Of a stretch of DNA of 64,000 nucleotides, positions 11,501 through 24,315 are shown in pieces. The stretch covers positions 91,674 to 155,673 of the forward strand of contig WHVA01000253.1 in assembly GCA_015179125.1 (NCBI GenBank), given 5' to 3'. The position numbers and the translations under genes are program-made. The number at the start of each line of letters is the position of its first letter. Position 1 is the stretch's first letter. The stretch is from Gautieria morchelliformis. Lineage: Eukaryota; Basidiomycota; Agaricomycetes; Gomphales; Gomphaceae. A model generated the notes under the pieces. It made no database searches, was not told the origin of the DNA, and worked only from the letters and a program-made list of their open reading frames with translations.

Positions 11501-14500
11501 ATTTAGTGGATGTTTTAGGCGTGGCTTGTGAGGGTTGAGATCTGCTTCGGAATGACAATTGAGCGAAGCTCTTGTCTACCGCGGCCAGGTCACCAGTACC
11601 GTCTTGTAGAATATTCAGTAAAAAGTTCAAAAGCTCGGCACGAGTTTTACTATTTTCGCATAGGTTGACGAAAATTTTGAGAAGCACATTCTTCCGAGGA
11701 AGCTGGGGGAAGAAAAGAAGCCTGACCAACGTCGCAAGTCCGTTCTTGTCCAAAAGCTGGATCGCATCACGCGAAACCGCAGCTTTTCGTGGCGTTTCGG
11801 GCTGATCTGGAGCTGTGGACACAACAGGAGCGCCATGGGGCGGTGATCCAAACCGACGATGAGTACGTTCACGCCACACGCCGGCTTCGGCGATCATGTG
11901 GGAAGGTAATGTCTGAAGAAAACCATCTTCCTGGTCCATCAGAACAACTTGACGAAGCTGAGGGTCTAGGCTTGCGAGAAAACTCGCGGGGTCTATGTCT
12001 ACTGGTCCAACGGGGTCAGTTCCGGCCTGCGGCTGAGCTGGAGCACGAAAGCGGGCCCTTTCGTTCGTCTCTTGCTGCAAGATCTCCGCACGAAGTTCGG
12101 GCGGTAGAGCCTCAAGGAACTCGGGGCTAATCTGTGATTCCGGCGGCTGCATCTGCCTGGCAGAGCGTCGCTCGCGGAAGTGCTGATTAAGGACCTCTTC
12201 TCGCATATCATCTGGCAATGCCTCGAGGAACGTGTGGTCTATGCCAGTATCCGTGATATCAACGGCGTTGCCGTGGATCATGACGGTAACTCTTTCAGTA
12301 CTGGAAGGTCCAGATGCTGCATTCTCCTCTCGACCTTGTTCTGCGTTCAGTGACGTGGATGGTCCGGCCACATTTTCAGGGTCAGCATCAGATGGAGGAG
12401 CAACCATCGACATGTCTTGTAGTAAAGGTGTTGAGCCGCCTCCAACTGCCATAGCATCAGTTGCTGCAGCCGCATTTTCGACAATCTGTGTGGGTGCATC
12501 TAAAGTCCCTACAGATTGACTAACATCTTCCATAGTTGCATCAGTTGCATCTTCTTCAATTGCATGTATAGCCTCTGGGATGGAGGCATCTACGACCTCA
12601 CCACCGGGTTCGGCTGCATGTTCCTCGGGTTCTTCGATAGGAGCTGGTACCCGGGCCGGTGCGTATAGCTCTTCGCCAGGTGTCCTTTCAGCTGCTTCCA
12701 ATGCTTCTCTCTCTTTCAGGGCTTCTTCCTCTTTCCGGCGTTGTTCCTCCTGCTCCTCCAGTTCCTTAGCCTTGCGCTTGGCTTCTCGAGCCGCCTCACG
12801 AGCGGCTGGAAGGAGCGCCATGGTGACATGGTTGGCAAGCTTGCTGACACGGTCCCCAATGAATTTACTATGGATCATCTTAGCCTCTTCTCCCCAACGT
12901 TGAAGAGTGGGTAATGGGCCAAAGTCTTGTGTCTCCACACGCGGTTCTGTGCGAGCTGGGCGCTCTATTCTAGTAGTGAAGACAGCTGAGCGACCATGAC
13001 GGTGGATTGTGTTACGATCAAGACCGGGGACTAGATGGGCGCCTATGGGAGCAGGAAGATCAATGTGTAATTCGCTGGTACCTCTGCCAACACTCATAAG
13101 CTGCTGGAACAGCTGTAATGCTCCCCCGCTGACGAGATCCTCGATAGTCTGGAGAAGGTCAGTATAGGCGTTGGCAGCCTGGTTGCCGCGATTTGTCCTA
13201 CGATGTGAACTTCGCGGATGTGAATGCACTCCGATTTGAGAGCCCGATGGATCAACCAGGAGAGGGTGCGTGGAGTTTTCAGGGCCACTGCTGACCACCG
13301 CTCGTGGTCCACCAAAGAAATTGAGATCGTGGGCGACATTGGCTAAACATATGTTAGCGACACCGTATATCGGAAACGCAAAAGCTCACCCGAGCGACGC
13401 CGGCCTGCAATAGGGGGACCAGGGAAGAATTGTGCTTCGCGTCCCGCTGTCAACTCACCAAACCATTGGTTCATGGCATCTTCACCGTCGGAGTGCACTA
13501 AATCAGCGTGCTCTAATATTCCAATATCTTCCGCCATACTGACCAAGAGATGAGCAAGGATGGGTAGGCGCTTCAAACTATGGCTTACTCGTCTTCTTCC
13601 GAGACCATGCCGTCTTCGTCGGCTTCTTCCTCGCCCATCATTGGGATACCTATTTGAATATTGTTGGCAGGGTTCACGAGGGGTGAAAATTTGCAAAAAT
13701 CAACGAACCCTCCATGGCTTCTTCTTCATCTAAATCCTCACCATGCCCATCATCAACTTCAGCGCCAGATCCAGTGACATCCTGACAAGATAATAAGCCT
13801 ACGGCGAACACGGTGTGGACTAGGTAGGGCGAACCTGCCAAGCGATTTCTCGTTCCTCTGTGTCATCGTTTAATCCATCCCCTTCATCGTCATCGTCATC
13901 ATCTTCATTCATGCCGTCATCGTCGTCGTCGTCGTCGTGCCATCCCTCTTCAGAACCGTGAGCTTCGATGTCTAATTGGTCACCATGTGCATCTTCATCA
14001 TCCGAGTCAGACGTATTTTCGCTGCCAGTAGTATCTTCCTCTCCGAACTCTACGTCCACCTCATCGCCGCCCTCCTCATCTTCCTCCATTTCGTCTTCTG
14101 ATGGATAGTTGTTTCCATCATCCATTTCCTAACGCTGAATATTAGCGTGAAAGCTGCCTATCTCCGAGAGGTACTTACGCCGCCATAACTAAAAAACGAC
14201 CAAGTGAAAGTCCATCAGCACCAAGCGAAGACACTTCCTTAAAGATGGGCTGCAACGCAATACTCACATTCCAAGTGCAGAGTTGCGGTAAAGATCGGGA
14301 GTCTCCTCACGATTACCAGCCTCATCATTGTGCTCTTCATCTGAAGGCTCAGAGTTGAGGCTGGCAAGCCTATCATCAGATTTATCCTTCCCTTTTTCGG
14401 AAACTCGACCCATTTTGATCGCAACCTTGGAGCTAGAGGTGGGGTACATTGTTAAGGCAATGTGAAAGATGACAACGTGCTTACAGGTGCTCTAGAGGTC

Positions 14501-17500
14501 GTAGGATAGCAGTAACAAGACTGCGCACATTCGGATAGTTCAGATCAACCTCTGCCAGGGCATTCGTCAAAGCGGCCACATAGTTTTTCTCCAGCATCAG
14601 TTTCGCCATATGGAGCGGGGTTTCATCCTGAACTTTGTGGTTAGAGCCTAATCCAGCTTTCACAGTCAGGAGTCGATGACATAGATCTGCTAGGGCCAAA
14701 AGACGTCCATAACGTTCTTCGATCGACTCGCCCGGTAGGGGGTCTTTGATAGCACGACTGAGAGCGTCAAGGACGAGGCGCCGAATGGACACAAAATCGC
14801 CAGATAGCTCCTTGCCATCTTCGGATTCTGACACATGAACGGAGAGTGCAACGATAACCGACATGGCCCAATTACATAGCATCACTCGACGCTTGCTATC
14901 AGGTGAAGGGACAGGCTCAGGGGTGCCAAATGAGATGAGTTCCGACAGGAGGAAATTAAGCACTGTAGCTCTCTGCTTCGGAATCCCCTCCTTCGCCGGC
15001 GTGGCAGTCTTCTTCTTAGTATAAGTGAGAAATGCCGTTTTGCAGGTGTTGTATGAGAAGAGGAGTTCCGTGAGGCATTGCATGAGGAAGCATGCATAAA
15101 GGTAGTCGGCACGACCATCGTTTTCAGACGATGGCGGTGCTATCCCAGGTTTGTCTTGAGCTGCCTCAGAAGATATTCCTTTACTCTCCTCCCCTGATTG
15201 TGCCCCTGTCCGCGCTGAACCTGTCACTGCAGGCTTTCCGACGCGCATCAATTCGCCAATGAGGTGATGTACCATGTTTTCAAGTGTATCGGAAGGTAAC
15301 GATTCCCGAACTGGCTGGTCTACCTGCATCTCGTCAGTTTCAGGATCCTTTTCCGGCTTAACTGGCTCGACACCGGACGCTGAGCTTCCCTTCAGCGTGA
15401 TATGCTGGACAGACGGATGAGCCTGAACCAGCTGGCACATTGATTCGGTCACGTGAACGAAGGTTTTAGGATCACGCAACGCCATTCCTCCAGAGCTGCG
15501 GACATAATTGGGGACATCCGTGATTCGGGTACGAGGCTGTGAAAACCATCGTTTCACCTCCAGACGCATAATGGACTCCACGGTTGACCGGTCTTCGACA
15601 ACGTGACGGAGAATGATAGCGACGTATATCTGGCAGCCGTTAGTGTCTTTAGATAAACTCTTGAACCGTTCCAACAATGTATCAATCCCTCCCAGTTTGA
15701 CCAGTTCGTTAGCCACATTATGATCACGTGACAGATGAACGAGAAGACGCAAAACTGCAATGAGCTCGTCCCGCGGAAGCTCCATGTTCGAAAGTAGCTT
15801 CAAGCAAAACTGGAAGATATTTTGTCGAGCCGCGGGATATGATGGTTCATCTGTAATGGCCTGTTGAGAAATTTCCTCATCTTCCTGTGGAATGGTAATG
15901 GTGTGAGGTTCATCCCCCGTGACAAGGAGTGCCTCCGTAACTAAGAGATGGGGCGCTAACCATTTGGGGACGACGGAGGTCTCATTGTCAGCGTTAAAAG
16001 GATGCGCTAGCAGCAGAGCAAGCAAAACGTCCATCAGTTCCTTGGAGGCGTTGGCAGGCAGTCGGGTCTCCAATGATCCAACCTCATTGAGAACTAGCGC
16101 CAGCAAGCGGCAACGAACAGCAAGGGGTTGCTCGTGGATCTCATATGCACCCGGCGAGAAATCTTTGATATCTTGAATAATGAGAGGTAGAGTTCGTGAT
16201 GAGTATCCATCTACAGGCCCAATGAATGCGTTCTTGACGTCGAAAATAAGCGACGGATGTTCGTCTAGAAGACGAAGAGCGCGTCGACCGACATCTTCCT
16301 TGAGTGATTCTCTTTGTTCGCCAAGCCCTATTCGCCATTGCTCTGAGGTCTTCGCAACGGTTACCTCAGGTGCCATGTCCTCAGGTTCGACACGAGTTGA
16401 TGCCACGTTAGTGTCAACTACTGCAGTCATCTCGGTATCAGTCGGGGTGTCACTGACGCTGACCACAGGGTCTGTTTCGACACCTAAAGGTTCGTTTGAA
16501 GCCTGAGGGTCGAGAGCAACTTCTTCGGAGTTGGCGTCATCTGGATCCACGTCAGGTAGGAATGGCAATGGTTGTGCTAGAAGGTACTCGGCGGCAGCGG
16601 TGACATTATTGCGCATTCGAACCAATGCACGTTCCGCGGCAGCGCGCGGAAAGCCCATGTCGCACAACTGTTGTATACCGTTTTCATCCGGCCCAACATG
16701 GCGGTGAAGGACATTGGAACCCCCCACTGACGTAGGCAAGACATCGGGAGCAGACTCGCCTTTGGGCTCCTCGTTCTCGCCAGCCATGAGCTCTAGCATT
16801 GTCTGGACAACAGATTTGCAGACGCTCAGTGGCGCCTGAACCAACCATGGCGACTCCCATAGTTCGCGCACAAAGGGCAACACAGCCGATCTCAATTTGA
16901 CAAGAAAGTCTTGAGGCTCGAAGTATTCGGGGTCTGTGTCTTTCTTATCCCTGGTCACGAGCAAGAGCGTTTGGGGCGACTCAAATAATGGCTTTGATGA
17001 CACCAGCGAGTGCAACAGATGAAGTGCGACCTTCAGACCGCCAAAGACGTGAACAAGTTGCTGCTTGTCATCTTCGCTGCGGTCAGCAGTCTTGATCTGA
17101 ACAATACGATCCACGGCGGCGGCATATCGCCGACAGATAGCCAACAGTGTGTCTAGGCCTCCAACCCTGCGGAAGGCCACGATGAGCATCGTGTGGATGT
17201 TGCTCTGAGACGTGCGCTCTGCAATTGTCCATTAATAACCCGTGAAATTGTGGCTCTGATTGCACATACCCTCAAACAGTAGGACCGTAATTAGGCCCAT
17301 CATCACCGTCCAATAAGCATAAGATGCCAGTATGTCGTCTTCAGAGCACATCTTAGTCAAGATCGACTAACATGCAACAACAGCGTACCAGATCCTTCCC
17401 ACTCAAGATGACATAAGGCGACCTTCGCAACATGGCTTGCGATCGTAATAGCCTGACGCTTCTGTCCAGCGTCCGGGCTCCGCCTATGCAGCGAAGGTAA

Positions 17501-20500
17501 CTTCACAACGGCTATGACAAATGGGTCAGGCACAGAGGAAAAAGGGTTGCTGCCACCGGGCATACCTTGAAAGAAAGGTGTGAGAGAGGTAGGAATCTGG
17601 GTCGCAATATGTTTCAACGCCTTTGCATTGCGTTCCCGCGGGCCATCCTTTTTTACGCCTTCCTTTGATTTTCCTTCGTCAAGTGATTGCTCTGATTCTG
17701 GGAGAGCCGATCCAACTTCAGCCTCGTTTGATAGGTCAGTCGCCTGACCGGCCAACGGGATACCATCTGAGGGGACGCCTGTATTACTACGGCTGACATT
17801 GACACCTCGTGCTGACAAAGCACTTTTCAAGACTATATTTTCCCAAATGCATGCACGGTGAAGAGCACCAATATCCGGAAGGATATCCGAAGCGTCAGGT
17901 CCTGTAAGGCCTGACAGCAACGACAGCGAGGATCTCCCATGCGTATAAGTCGATGACGAAAATATATCGGCCATGAGAGTGACACGAGTATGAAGGGCGA
18001 TAAGCTTGCGGAATTTTAGGTTACCCTCAAGTAGTTGCTCGTCCGCTGAGAATCTATGGTTAAGACAAAGAAGGCACAAACGAACTCGAACTCACTCGAG
18101 ATGTCCACGTAGCACAACAATTTGGACTTGCTGTCCATGGTGCCCCAGAATTCGCGAGTTTCGTCTAATGAAGCCCGGACTTGGCCCAAGACCTTGCTTA
18201 TGGTCTGGGTAGGTGCTACATCTGTCATGGCACGTAAAACCTGAACCAGCGCGTCGGATCCAGGGGAGCTTGCATAATTGTAGGGGATGCACGGAAGTGT
18301 CACGATCCTACCCAAGCGATCGAGGCCATCTGTTTTGGTGATAAAATCGCGACAGTGTGGAGTATGTTGGAACAGGCCCTCGAGGAACTGTTCGATACGT
18401 GTCAAATGAACAGTCGGGTAAAATATCCTACGACACAACTTACACGAGCCATGACATCCACGTAGGCCACAATCACGTTCTCGATGGCTTCTTGTTTTCC
18501 TTGGTCACCCTCGGAAACAATATCGATCGCTTCAGAGGTACCTGTTTGACTGGTAAGATCGGCGCTTTCGACAACCTCCATCTTGCTGTCTGGCTCGGCT
18601 TTACCGACGAGCACAAGCCTGTAAAGACTCTCTGTGTCTTTCTCCTCTACAAACGCATTGCCGAGCTCCTCAATTCGTTCGAAAACAGCAGCAATGGCAG
18701 CGAAAACGCCATCCTTGAGCAAAGGATGGTGTCTGATAAGCTCGTCTACTGCACTGCCAATAATAGCAGCATTCTCCTTCTCAGATAAGACTTTGAGGTG
18801 TCGCTCAGAGGTAAAAATGGAGAAGATACTTGGGATGATCGTGGGTTTTGAGGCTAGCTGATCTTGCCCTATCTGATTCAAACACAAGGCGCCAATAGCA
18901 TTGATGATGGCTTGCACCACCTGTCAGAACAAAACTGAGTTCAACAGGAAATGCGAAGCATTCAGTTAAATCACCTCAATCGAAGGCTCAATACTGCTTT
19001 CGATAGCCTTATAGAAAGCTTCCGGAAGTCGCGCCTCCTGCAGCACACCGAGGGAAGTGGGCTCATTATGGACAAAAGTTGCCATTACGTGAATGGCTAA
19101 ATTTTTTATGAGTTGTCAGTTAAGCCACAGACCACGAGACTTGCCAATATGAAGCACAGAAGGGCCGAATGAAGCTCGATGCTCAATGATCTCCTTGATG
19201 CTCTGGATTAGAGACGAATCAATGAGACCACGAAGTCCCTCTGACGTTCCTGACGTCTGCATCATGCGATGTAAGGTCCGAAGAGTATGTTTCAGAACAT
19301 TAGCACGCGAGAATGATAGCTGGTCTAAATGGGGTAAGCAATACAACGACTCGGAAGGTCAAACGTTACACACCACTCTCCGCATTCTGCTGGACGTCCA
19401 GATTCACTTCATGCTAGGACAACAATCAGGACGATAGGTTTTGGAATTTAAAATATCACTAACTTCAATCCTTTGAACTACCGCATCAACACCGCGAGCG
19501 TTGCAGAAAAGTTGAAAGGCGTTGGGAAATCCATAGACAACATTATCGACCAACTGCATCGCCTTGGATACAATCGACAGCCTCGATGGTGACTTGTTCT
19601 CAATAAGCTGAATGAGCAGCGGGATCAGACCCGCCCCAACAATCATGTTTCCGCCCGACGCATGCGATGCGATGAAAGTCACGAAGGAAATTAGTGCCTC
19701 AACGAATGAATTCGGCAAGGTGGACTCCGCATTAGCGATATCCGTGACAGTCCTCCGTACCAGTGACATAAGAATCCCATGGTTAACACCGGCATTGACT
19801 GCTGTCAACAGCTCTTGAATCTTGGTCCGATAACGGCCTATACCGTCCAATGCAGAGATTGCGGCAGTTTGGACAGAACTGTGAATGCCGCGGTCAAGAT
19901 GGAGGAACTCTGCAATCTGAGCAACTAGATCTGGCTCGTATAGGAATATGGACGACTGGGCCAAGGTCTCATTCTGCGTAAGACCTGGAAAATCGCTAAG
20001 TATGACAAATACTTTAGAGAACCATGGCACGAACAAAAGACAGCGGTTGCCAGCAGTCTAACTATCACAAGTTTGGCGCGTTCTTCGTGTCGTGTCTTGC
20101 CTAAAGCCCTGGCGACTCTGATCCTGGACATCAACTCAAACTTTTCCTCGTCTGGCACTGAATAAGACTCGATGGTATCAGCGAGAATTTCCATCGTAGA
20201 TTTGGAGGAATGGACTAAAGGTCCCAGATGCACGATGACCGGTGCCGTGGAAGTAGTCTTCCGCTGCTGCCCATCAAAAGCATCGCCATCTGCTGAATTT
20301 GATGCCTTCTTCTCCTCCGAGGATGGTCGCCGGTAAAAAGCGAAATTGACTTCGCTAGCTTCTGCGGGCAAGCCTTCCACTTGCGCTTGTTTCTTATCAC
20401 TCGCAAGGTCAGCGAACTCGAGGCCAAGTTCACGAATGTTGGGCCATCGTTTCGCTAGTGCCTGAAGACGAGGCGTGGAAATATTAAGGGCATGAGACAC

Positions 20501-21051
20501 GGAGGCTTGAGCGGAGTACTGCTGTGCAGGTCGTAGGAGTAGTTGAAGGTCTGCCACCAGGACATCGAGGTCAGAGGTGAAGAGCAGACTATTGAGCCTC
20601 TGTTCTTGAAAGTTATATCTACGTGCATCGGATAGTGAGGCCCCCAGAAAAACTCACGTCGTAAGAATTGAACAGCTTTCTGTTCGTCGAGTTCTCCAAC
20701 AGAAGCCTCTCAAACGCCAGGATATGGCAAACCACTTTCTTTGTGAGTGGGGTGAATTCGTTGACTTGAAGTTTGTCAATGTCGTAGTCGCGGATGACGT
20801 CTTCAAGCGCTGTGTCAAATTTGTTCAGGACCTTGATCCAAGAATGTAAATCGGAGCGTGGCCATCTCCAAGCTTCAATTGGAGCCAAAATGTCAGGTAA
20901 ATCTTCTGTCGGGGTCCTTAGTATCGTAGCTATCAGCGCTGCTGTTTCCGCGTGCTATGATGGGATACTATCAGAACTTAAGCCAATTAAAAAAAAACGC
21001 GGTGCTAACCGGTGGTGAGAGCTTCTTCGACGACCTAGAGTGGATTTTCAT
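8514..21051 (-). CDS. TOM1: giant HECT E3 ubiquitin ligase, TOM1/HUWE1 type
   Basis: A single 12.5-kb gene of roughly 3,600 residues (estimate) and many introns. Exon 1 (21010-21051) reads MKIHSRSSKKLSPP and exon 2 starts at 20954. In order: a DUF908-like N-terminal region (about 20560-19925), a DUF913-like armadillo region (about 20040-19400), a UBA domain (about 16690-16560; GIQQLCDMGFPRAAAERAL), an acidic stretch rich in Asp and Glu (14125-13820), a DUF4414-like ubiquitin-binding region (about 12300-12000; FLEALPDDMREEVL, FLEALPPELRAEIL), and the HECT domain from about 9930. The 3' end splices as 8981, 8927-8887, 8824-8749, 8675-8664 and 8605-8514, giving HTCFNQIDLPPY with the catalytic cysteine and ending GEGFGFA. 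It transfers ubiquitin via that cysteine; family members act on excess histones, ribosomal proteins and mRNA-export factors. The central exon junctions were not all resolved. Confidence 0.95.
8664..8675 (-). other. 12-nt micro-exon with the catalytic cysteine of TOM1
   Basis: The exon reads GTTTCAACCAAA on the minus strand. The preceding exon ends with T at 8749, so the cysteine codon TGT is split T|GT by a phase-1 intron (8748-8676, donor GTGGGT, acceptor CCCAG). The exon then gives Phe-Asn-Gln and the first base of an Ile codon finished by the last exon (8605). The next intron (8663-8606) has donor GTAAGT and acceptor CCCAG. The result is the invariant HECT string TCFNQ. Confidence 0.9.
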
Positions 21052-21417
21052 GGTATCCACCAGGCCAACGCGAAGCTAGACGTCGTTTCTCAGATCGGTG
21101 AGTGGCAAAATGTTGCGCGAGTACGCGCGTAGCTCCGTCACTGTCACGTGTCACGCGGACCCTCTATCGGACTTACAAAGTCGGCATAAAATATTGAATG
21201 TTGAATATACTTTTCGCGTTTTCACCCCGGCAGCTCAGGCACACAATAGAAAGAATAGAAAGAAGAAGGTTATATGGCGATGTGAAGAACCGGGGAATGC
21301 GTACTGTCAGCCGAAAATGTGAAAACCTGAGGGTTTTCATTCAACAACCCATGAAGTGGGCCACAACACACGCTGCTCCGCAGGACGCTCGGCCTTCCAT
21401 TCAAGCCACGCATCAAA
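21052..21417. other. upstream region of TOM1
   Basis: Presumed promoter and 5' untranslated region of the minus-strand TOM1 gene. No TATA box or recognisable operator was seen. Confidence 0.4.
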
Positions 21418-21520
21418 GGAGCATTGGTCGCGAATAGTCTGGGTGTAGAATTTGCTCGCGAAGGTCAGGATGGCCTTCGCGAGCAAATTCTACACCCAGA
21501 CAATTCACGACCAGTGCTCC
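21418..21520. repeat. long hairpin, 47-bp arms
   Basis: Arms 21418-21464 and 21474-21520 are inverted copies differing at three positions, with a 9-base loop (TCAGGATGG). Each arm contains GTAGAATTTGCTCGCGAAGG or its complement. RNA from either strand would fold into a near-perfect stem. Confidence 0.95.
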
Positions 21521-21523
21521 TTT

Positions 21524-21673
21524 CACTACAAGACCCTCGCGAAATATATGGCAGAGCAGACCTATCGTCCTTCGTACGAGGGGATGGCCTTCTCCAGCAA
21601 GTTCTACACCACTACAAGACCCTCGCGAAATATGAAATATATGGCAGAGCAGACCTATCGTCCTTCGTACGAA
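21524..21673 (+). repeat. two direct repeats, about 57 and 64 bp
   Basis: Copies at 21524-21580 and 21610-21673 share CACTACAAGACCCTCGCG and GGCAGAGCAGACCTATCGTC; the second has a 7-bp insertion repeating GAAATAT. In one frame both give MAEQTYRPSYE, and a third partly related piece (KFYT) lies in the hairpin arm. This may be a fragment of a duplicated coding sequence, but I recognise no protein family. Confidence 0.8.
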
Positions 21674-22225
21674 GACCTCCGTGAGTGGTGGCAAGGGCCA
21701 CGACAACGAATCCGCCAGCACTTGGAACTGGGTGGGGTCCCTGTTCTGATCATGAGCATATATCAGGTGATGTGAACAATGCGATGCATACACAACGCGG
21801 CCACGGCTCAGCGGTCCTCCTCGGAATAACTCTCTTCTTCCTCCTCAATACAGAGAACGCGCCGGGGGGTGCAAGGAATCCCAACGCCTTGGCATCCCCG
21901 CCAACCAGCGCGTTTGAGTTTGATTCAGACAACTGAGTCACCTTTTTCTTAAGAAAAAAATCCCTGTATTCCCACTCTATGTCAGAGTGGCAACCAGCCT
22001 TCTCGGCGTCATAATCAGAGATGACGACGTCGGGGATAGACAGGGGCGGCAGGATGAGCACCGTTACGGTCGCGGATTTGTCCTTGGAGGATGTGGTCGG
22101 TATGACTGATGAGGTGGGGGACGAAGAACAGGGCAATGAGACCAAGCTCTTGCTGATCGCTGAGGCACCGGGAGCCCTGCCAGCTACTGGCTTCTCGTCA
22201 GTGAGCGCACATAGCCATACCACAG

Positions 22226-22330
22226 GATCTAGCGTGAGCCACGGAACAATGGTCAAGTGCTTCCGCTCGACGGTATGACTCATACCGTCGAGCAGAAGCA
22301 CTTGACCGTTGTTCCGTGGCTCGCTAGATC
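22226..22330. repeat. long hairpin with almost no loop
   Basis: About 22226-22278 and 22280-22330 are inverted copies with few differences, centred on GGTATGACTCATACC. Both arms contain GGTCAAGTGCTTC or its complement. It lies 0.8 kb from the hairpin at 21418 but its sequence is unrelated. Confidence 0.93.
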
Positions 22331-22620
22331 ATGAGCCTCGGCATTGGGAAGCTTTAATTCGCAGTGCCTCGCGACACCAGGGAGGACTGCCTGCTTTACA
22401 ACAATAAGGGTCTGAGAGAGATGGAGCATCTTGGTGAACGGTTAAAAGTTTCTGGATGCGGAAGATACACGGAGAAAGAAGTACTCTGGAGAGCACCTGG
22501 GGGGTCCTAGCTCGACAGAGAGAACACTTTATACCATTCTTTCCAGCAGCGCTAACGCTGTCTCGCGATGCGTAGAACTTCCGGGTCAATACAGGCTCGC
22601 GCGTGCTATCCAGACCCGCT

Positions 22621-22800
22621 AGCTGTTTCGCGATTGCTGCAATAGCAAGTCGGGTGTGGCTGGCCACATCCGATCACTGTTTCGCAAGTGTTGCAGTAAG
22701 CAAGTCGGGTTTGGTTGGCTACATCCGACTCCGTCACTGTTGCAGTAGCGAGTCGGACGTGGCCAATCACACCCGACACGCTATTTTGCGAACACTGTGA
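22621..22800. repeat. tandem array of imperfect palindromes
   Basis: Units starting CTGTTTCGC (22623, 22677) and CTGTTGCAG (22737) repeat at about 54-60 bp. Each unit contains an imperfect palindrome of the type TCGGGTGTGGC .. GCCACATCCGA. A fourth related palindrome lies inside the MITE-like element at about 22895-22920. No protein-coding reading is convincing. Confidence 0.75.
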
Positions 22801-22837
22801 GGATCTACGGCTCGAGGAGCTAGTGGGCAATGACTGC

Positions 22838-22972
22838 GACGTGTCTGACTAGATGCCGTCCTATTGCGATAATATTCGCGAAATAGTGAGCCGGATGTGG
22901 CTGGCAACCACACTCGACTCACTGTTCAGCGAAAGTACTGTATTGAATGATCGACATCTAGTCAGACGTGTC
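22838..22972. mobile_element. MITE-like element, 135 bp
   Basis: 18-bp terminal inverted repeats at 22838-22855 and 22955-22972, both containing GTCTGACTAGATG, differ by two bases. The interior carries a palindrome like those of the adjacent array. No open frame fits inside. A target-site duplication was not identified. Confidence 0.6.
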
Positions 22973-23105
22973 CGAGCCTACTAGACCACACAATTAATTA
23001 TGACAATATTAATACTGTATTGGTCTGCTGTAGCGGTAGTTGCTGTCGGAGTAATTGTCAAATGCCGGCCGATCGATCTGAGTCCGGCTCATCACTCGAA
23101 ACACC

Positions 23106-24315
23106 ATGTCACGGTCTACTAGCCCAGATCAGCGGCGTGTAGCCTGCATTACAGGCGCATCCTCAGGTTTTCAGCAATATCGTCTTTCCTATCCTATCTG
23201 CTCAACTCCGGCCCAAATCTTGCAGGTGTCGGACGCGTCACCAGTATCGCGCTCTCGAAGGCCGGCTGGATCGTTTCGCTGTTCGCGAGGCGTGAAGACG
23301 AGCTTGAAGAAACAGCCAAAGCGTGCCCAGGGGAAACACTGGTCTACGACGGTGATGTAACCAGCGAGACAGATGTTGTGGCTTTCTTTTCAGAGACCGT
23401 GAAGAGACTTGGTAGGTGTTCTATATAAGCAGACGGTATGTTTATGGAAGCCCTTATCCCACTTAGGCAGAGTGGACCTTTTGTTCAATGTACGAGCCGA
23501 ACCTGCTCGCATACGGCTGTGTAATGTCTGCGCTCACCATAGAACGCCGGGATCGGGGCATTTGCCACCCCTATCGAAGACTTATCTCTTGACACCTTTC
23601 AAGCCGTGTTAAACGTAAACGTCGTAGGCATGTTCCTTTGCACGCGTGAGGCCGTCCGGGTGTTCAAAGCGCAGACCCCCAAGGGTGGTAGGATCATCAA
23701 CAACGGGTGAGCATATTTATTTCACACGCTATCTCTTCTCAGGCTATGACTTATTGTAATCCATGTAATCCAATGAAGATCCATATCTGCTCATACACCA
23801 CGTCCGCACTCGGCTCCATACACGATCTCTAAGCACGCGGTTTCAGGACTCACAAAGTCCACCGCGCTTGATTGTCGTTCATACGGCATCAGCGTCACTC
23901 AGATTGACATTGGTTAGTCCCTCGTAAAATGCAGTTCTTTGTTGTTTTGTCCCCCTTTGTATCACGGTCGTCTACATCTGACCGTTCTACAGGAAACGCA
24001 CTTACTCCCCTCGCGCAATCGATCGCTGCGGGGACTCTTCAGGCGGATGGAACCTCACGCCGCGAAAAGACTATGGATGTGCAGCACGTCGCTGATGCTA
24101 TCGTACACATTGCCGGATTGCCCACGGATGTGCAGGTTCTCGAAATGAATATAATGTGCGTCCGAGAGTCGATTTCATTATTTGTGCCACTCATGAACCG
24201 TGCCTTCCTCCATTTCTTTTATTGTCTGGATGTCTTCCCCCGCTTTATGTCTCATCTCCTATCGTTTATCAATCTCTACAGGGCTACTGAAATGCCTTTC
24301 GTGGGCCGAGGATAG
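23106..24315 (+). CDS. short-chain dehydrogenase/reductase (SDR)
   Basis: Seven exons (23106-23166, 23226-23411, 23467-23489, 23543-23706, 23779-23912, 23993-24155, 24282-24315) sum to 765 nt, exactly 254 residues plus stop, the usual classical SDR size. Motifs: the cofactor loop TGASSGVGR at the exon 1/2 junction, LFNNAGIGAF across the exon 3/4 junction, and the catalytic YTISK in exon 5 with an upstream serine region. It should be a soluble NAD(P)(H)-dependent oxidoreductase acting on an alcohol or ketone; the substrate cannot be told. Exon 3 is only 23 nt. No partner enzymes of a pathway adjoin it. Confidence 0.9.

Noticed and set aside
12580..12903. Ser-rich open frame on the plus strand
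   Set aside because: Antisense shadow of the Glu/Ala/Arg-rich coiled segment of TOM1.
21750..22301. 183-codon minus-strand frame
   Set aside because: It runs into one arm of the hairpin at 22226 and resembles no family; no exon structure or start context supports it.
22621..22990. CRISPR-like array
   Set aside because: The repeat units are imperfect, adjacent palindromes without unique spacers of constant length, and the genome is eukaryotic.
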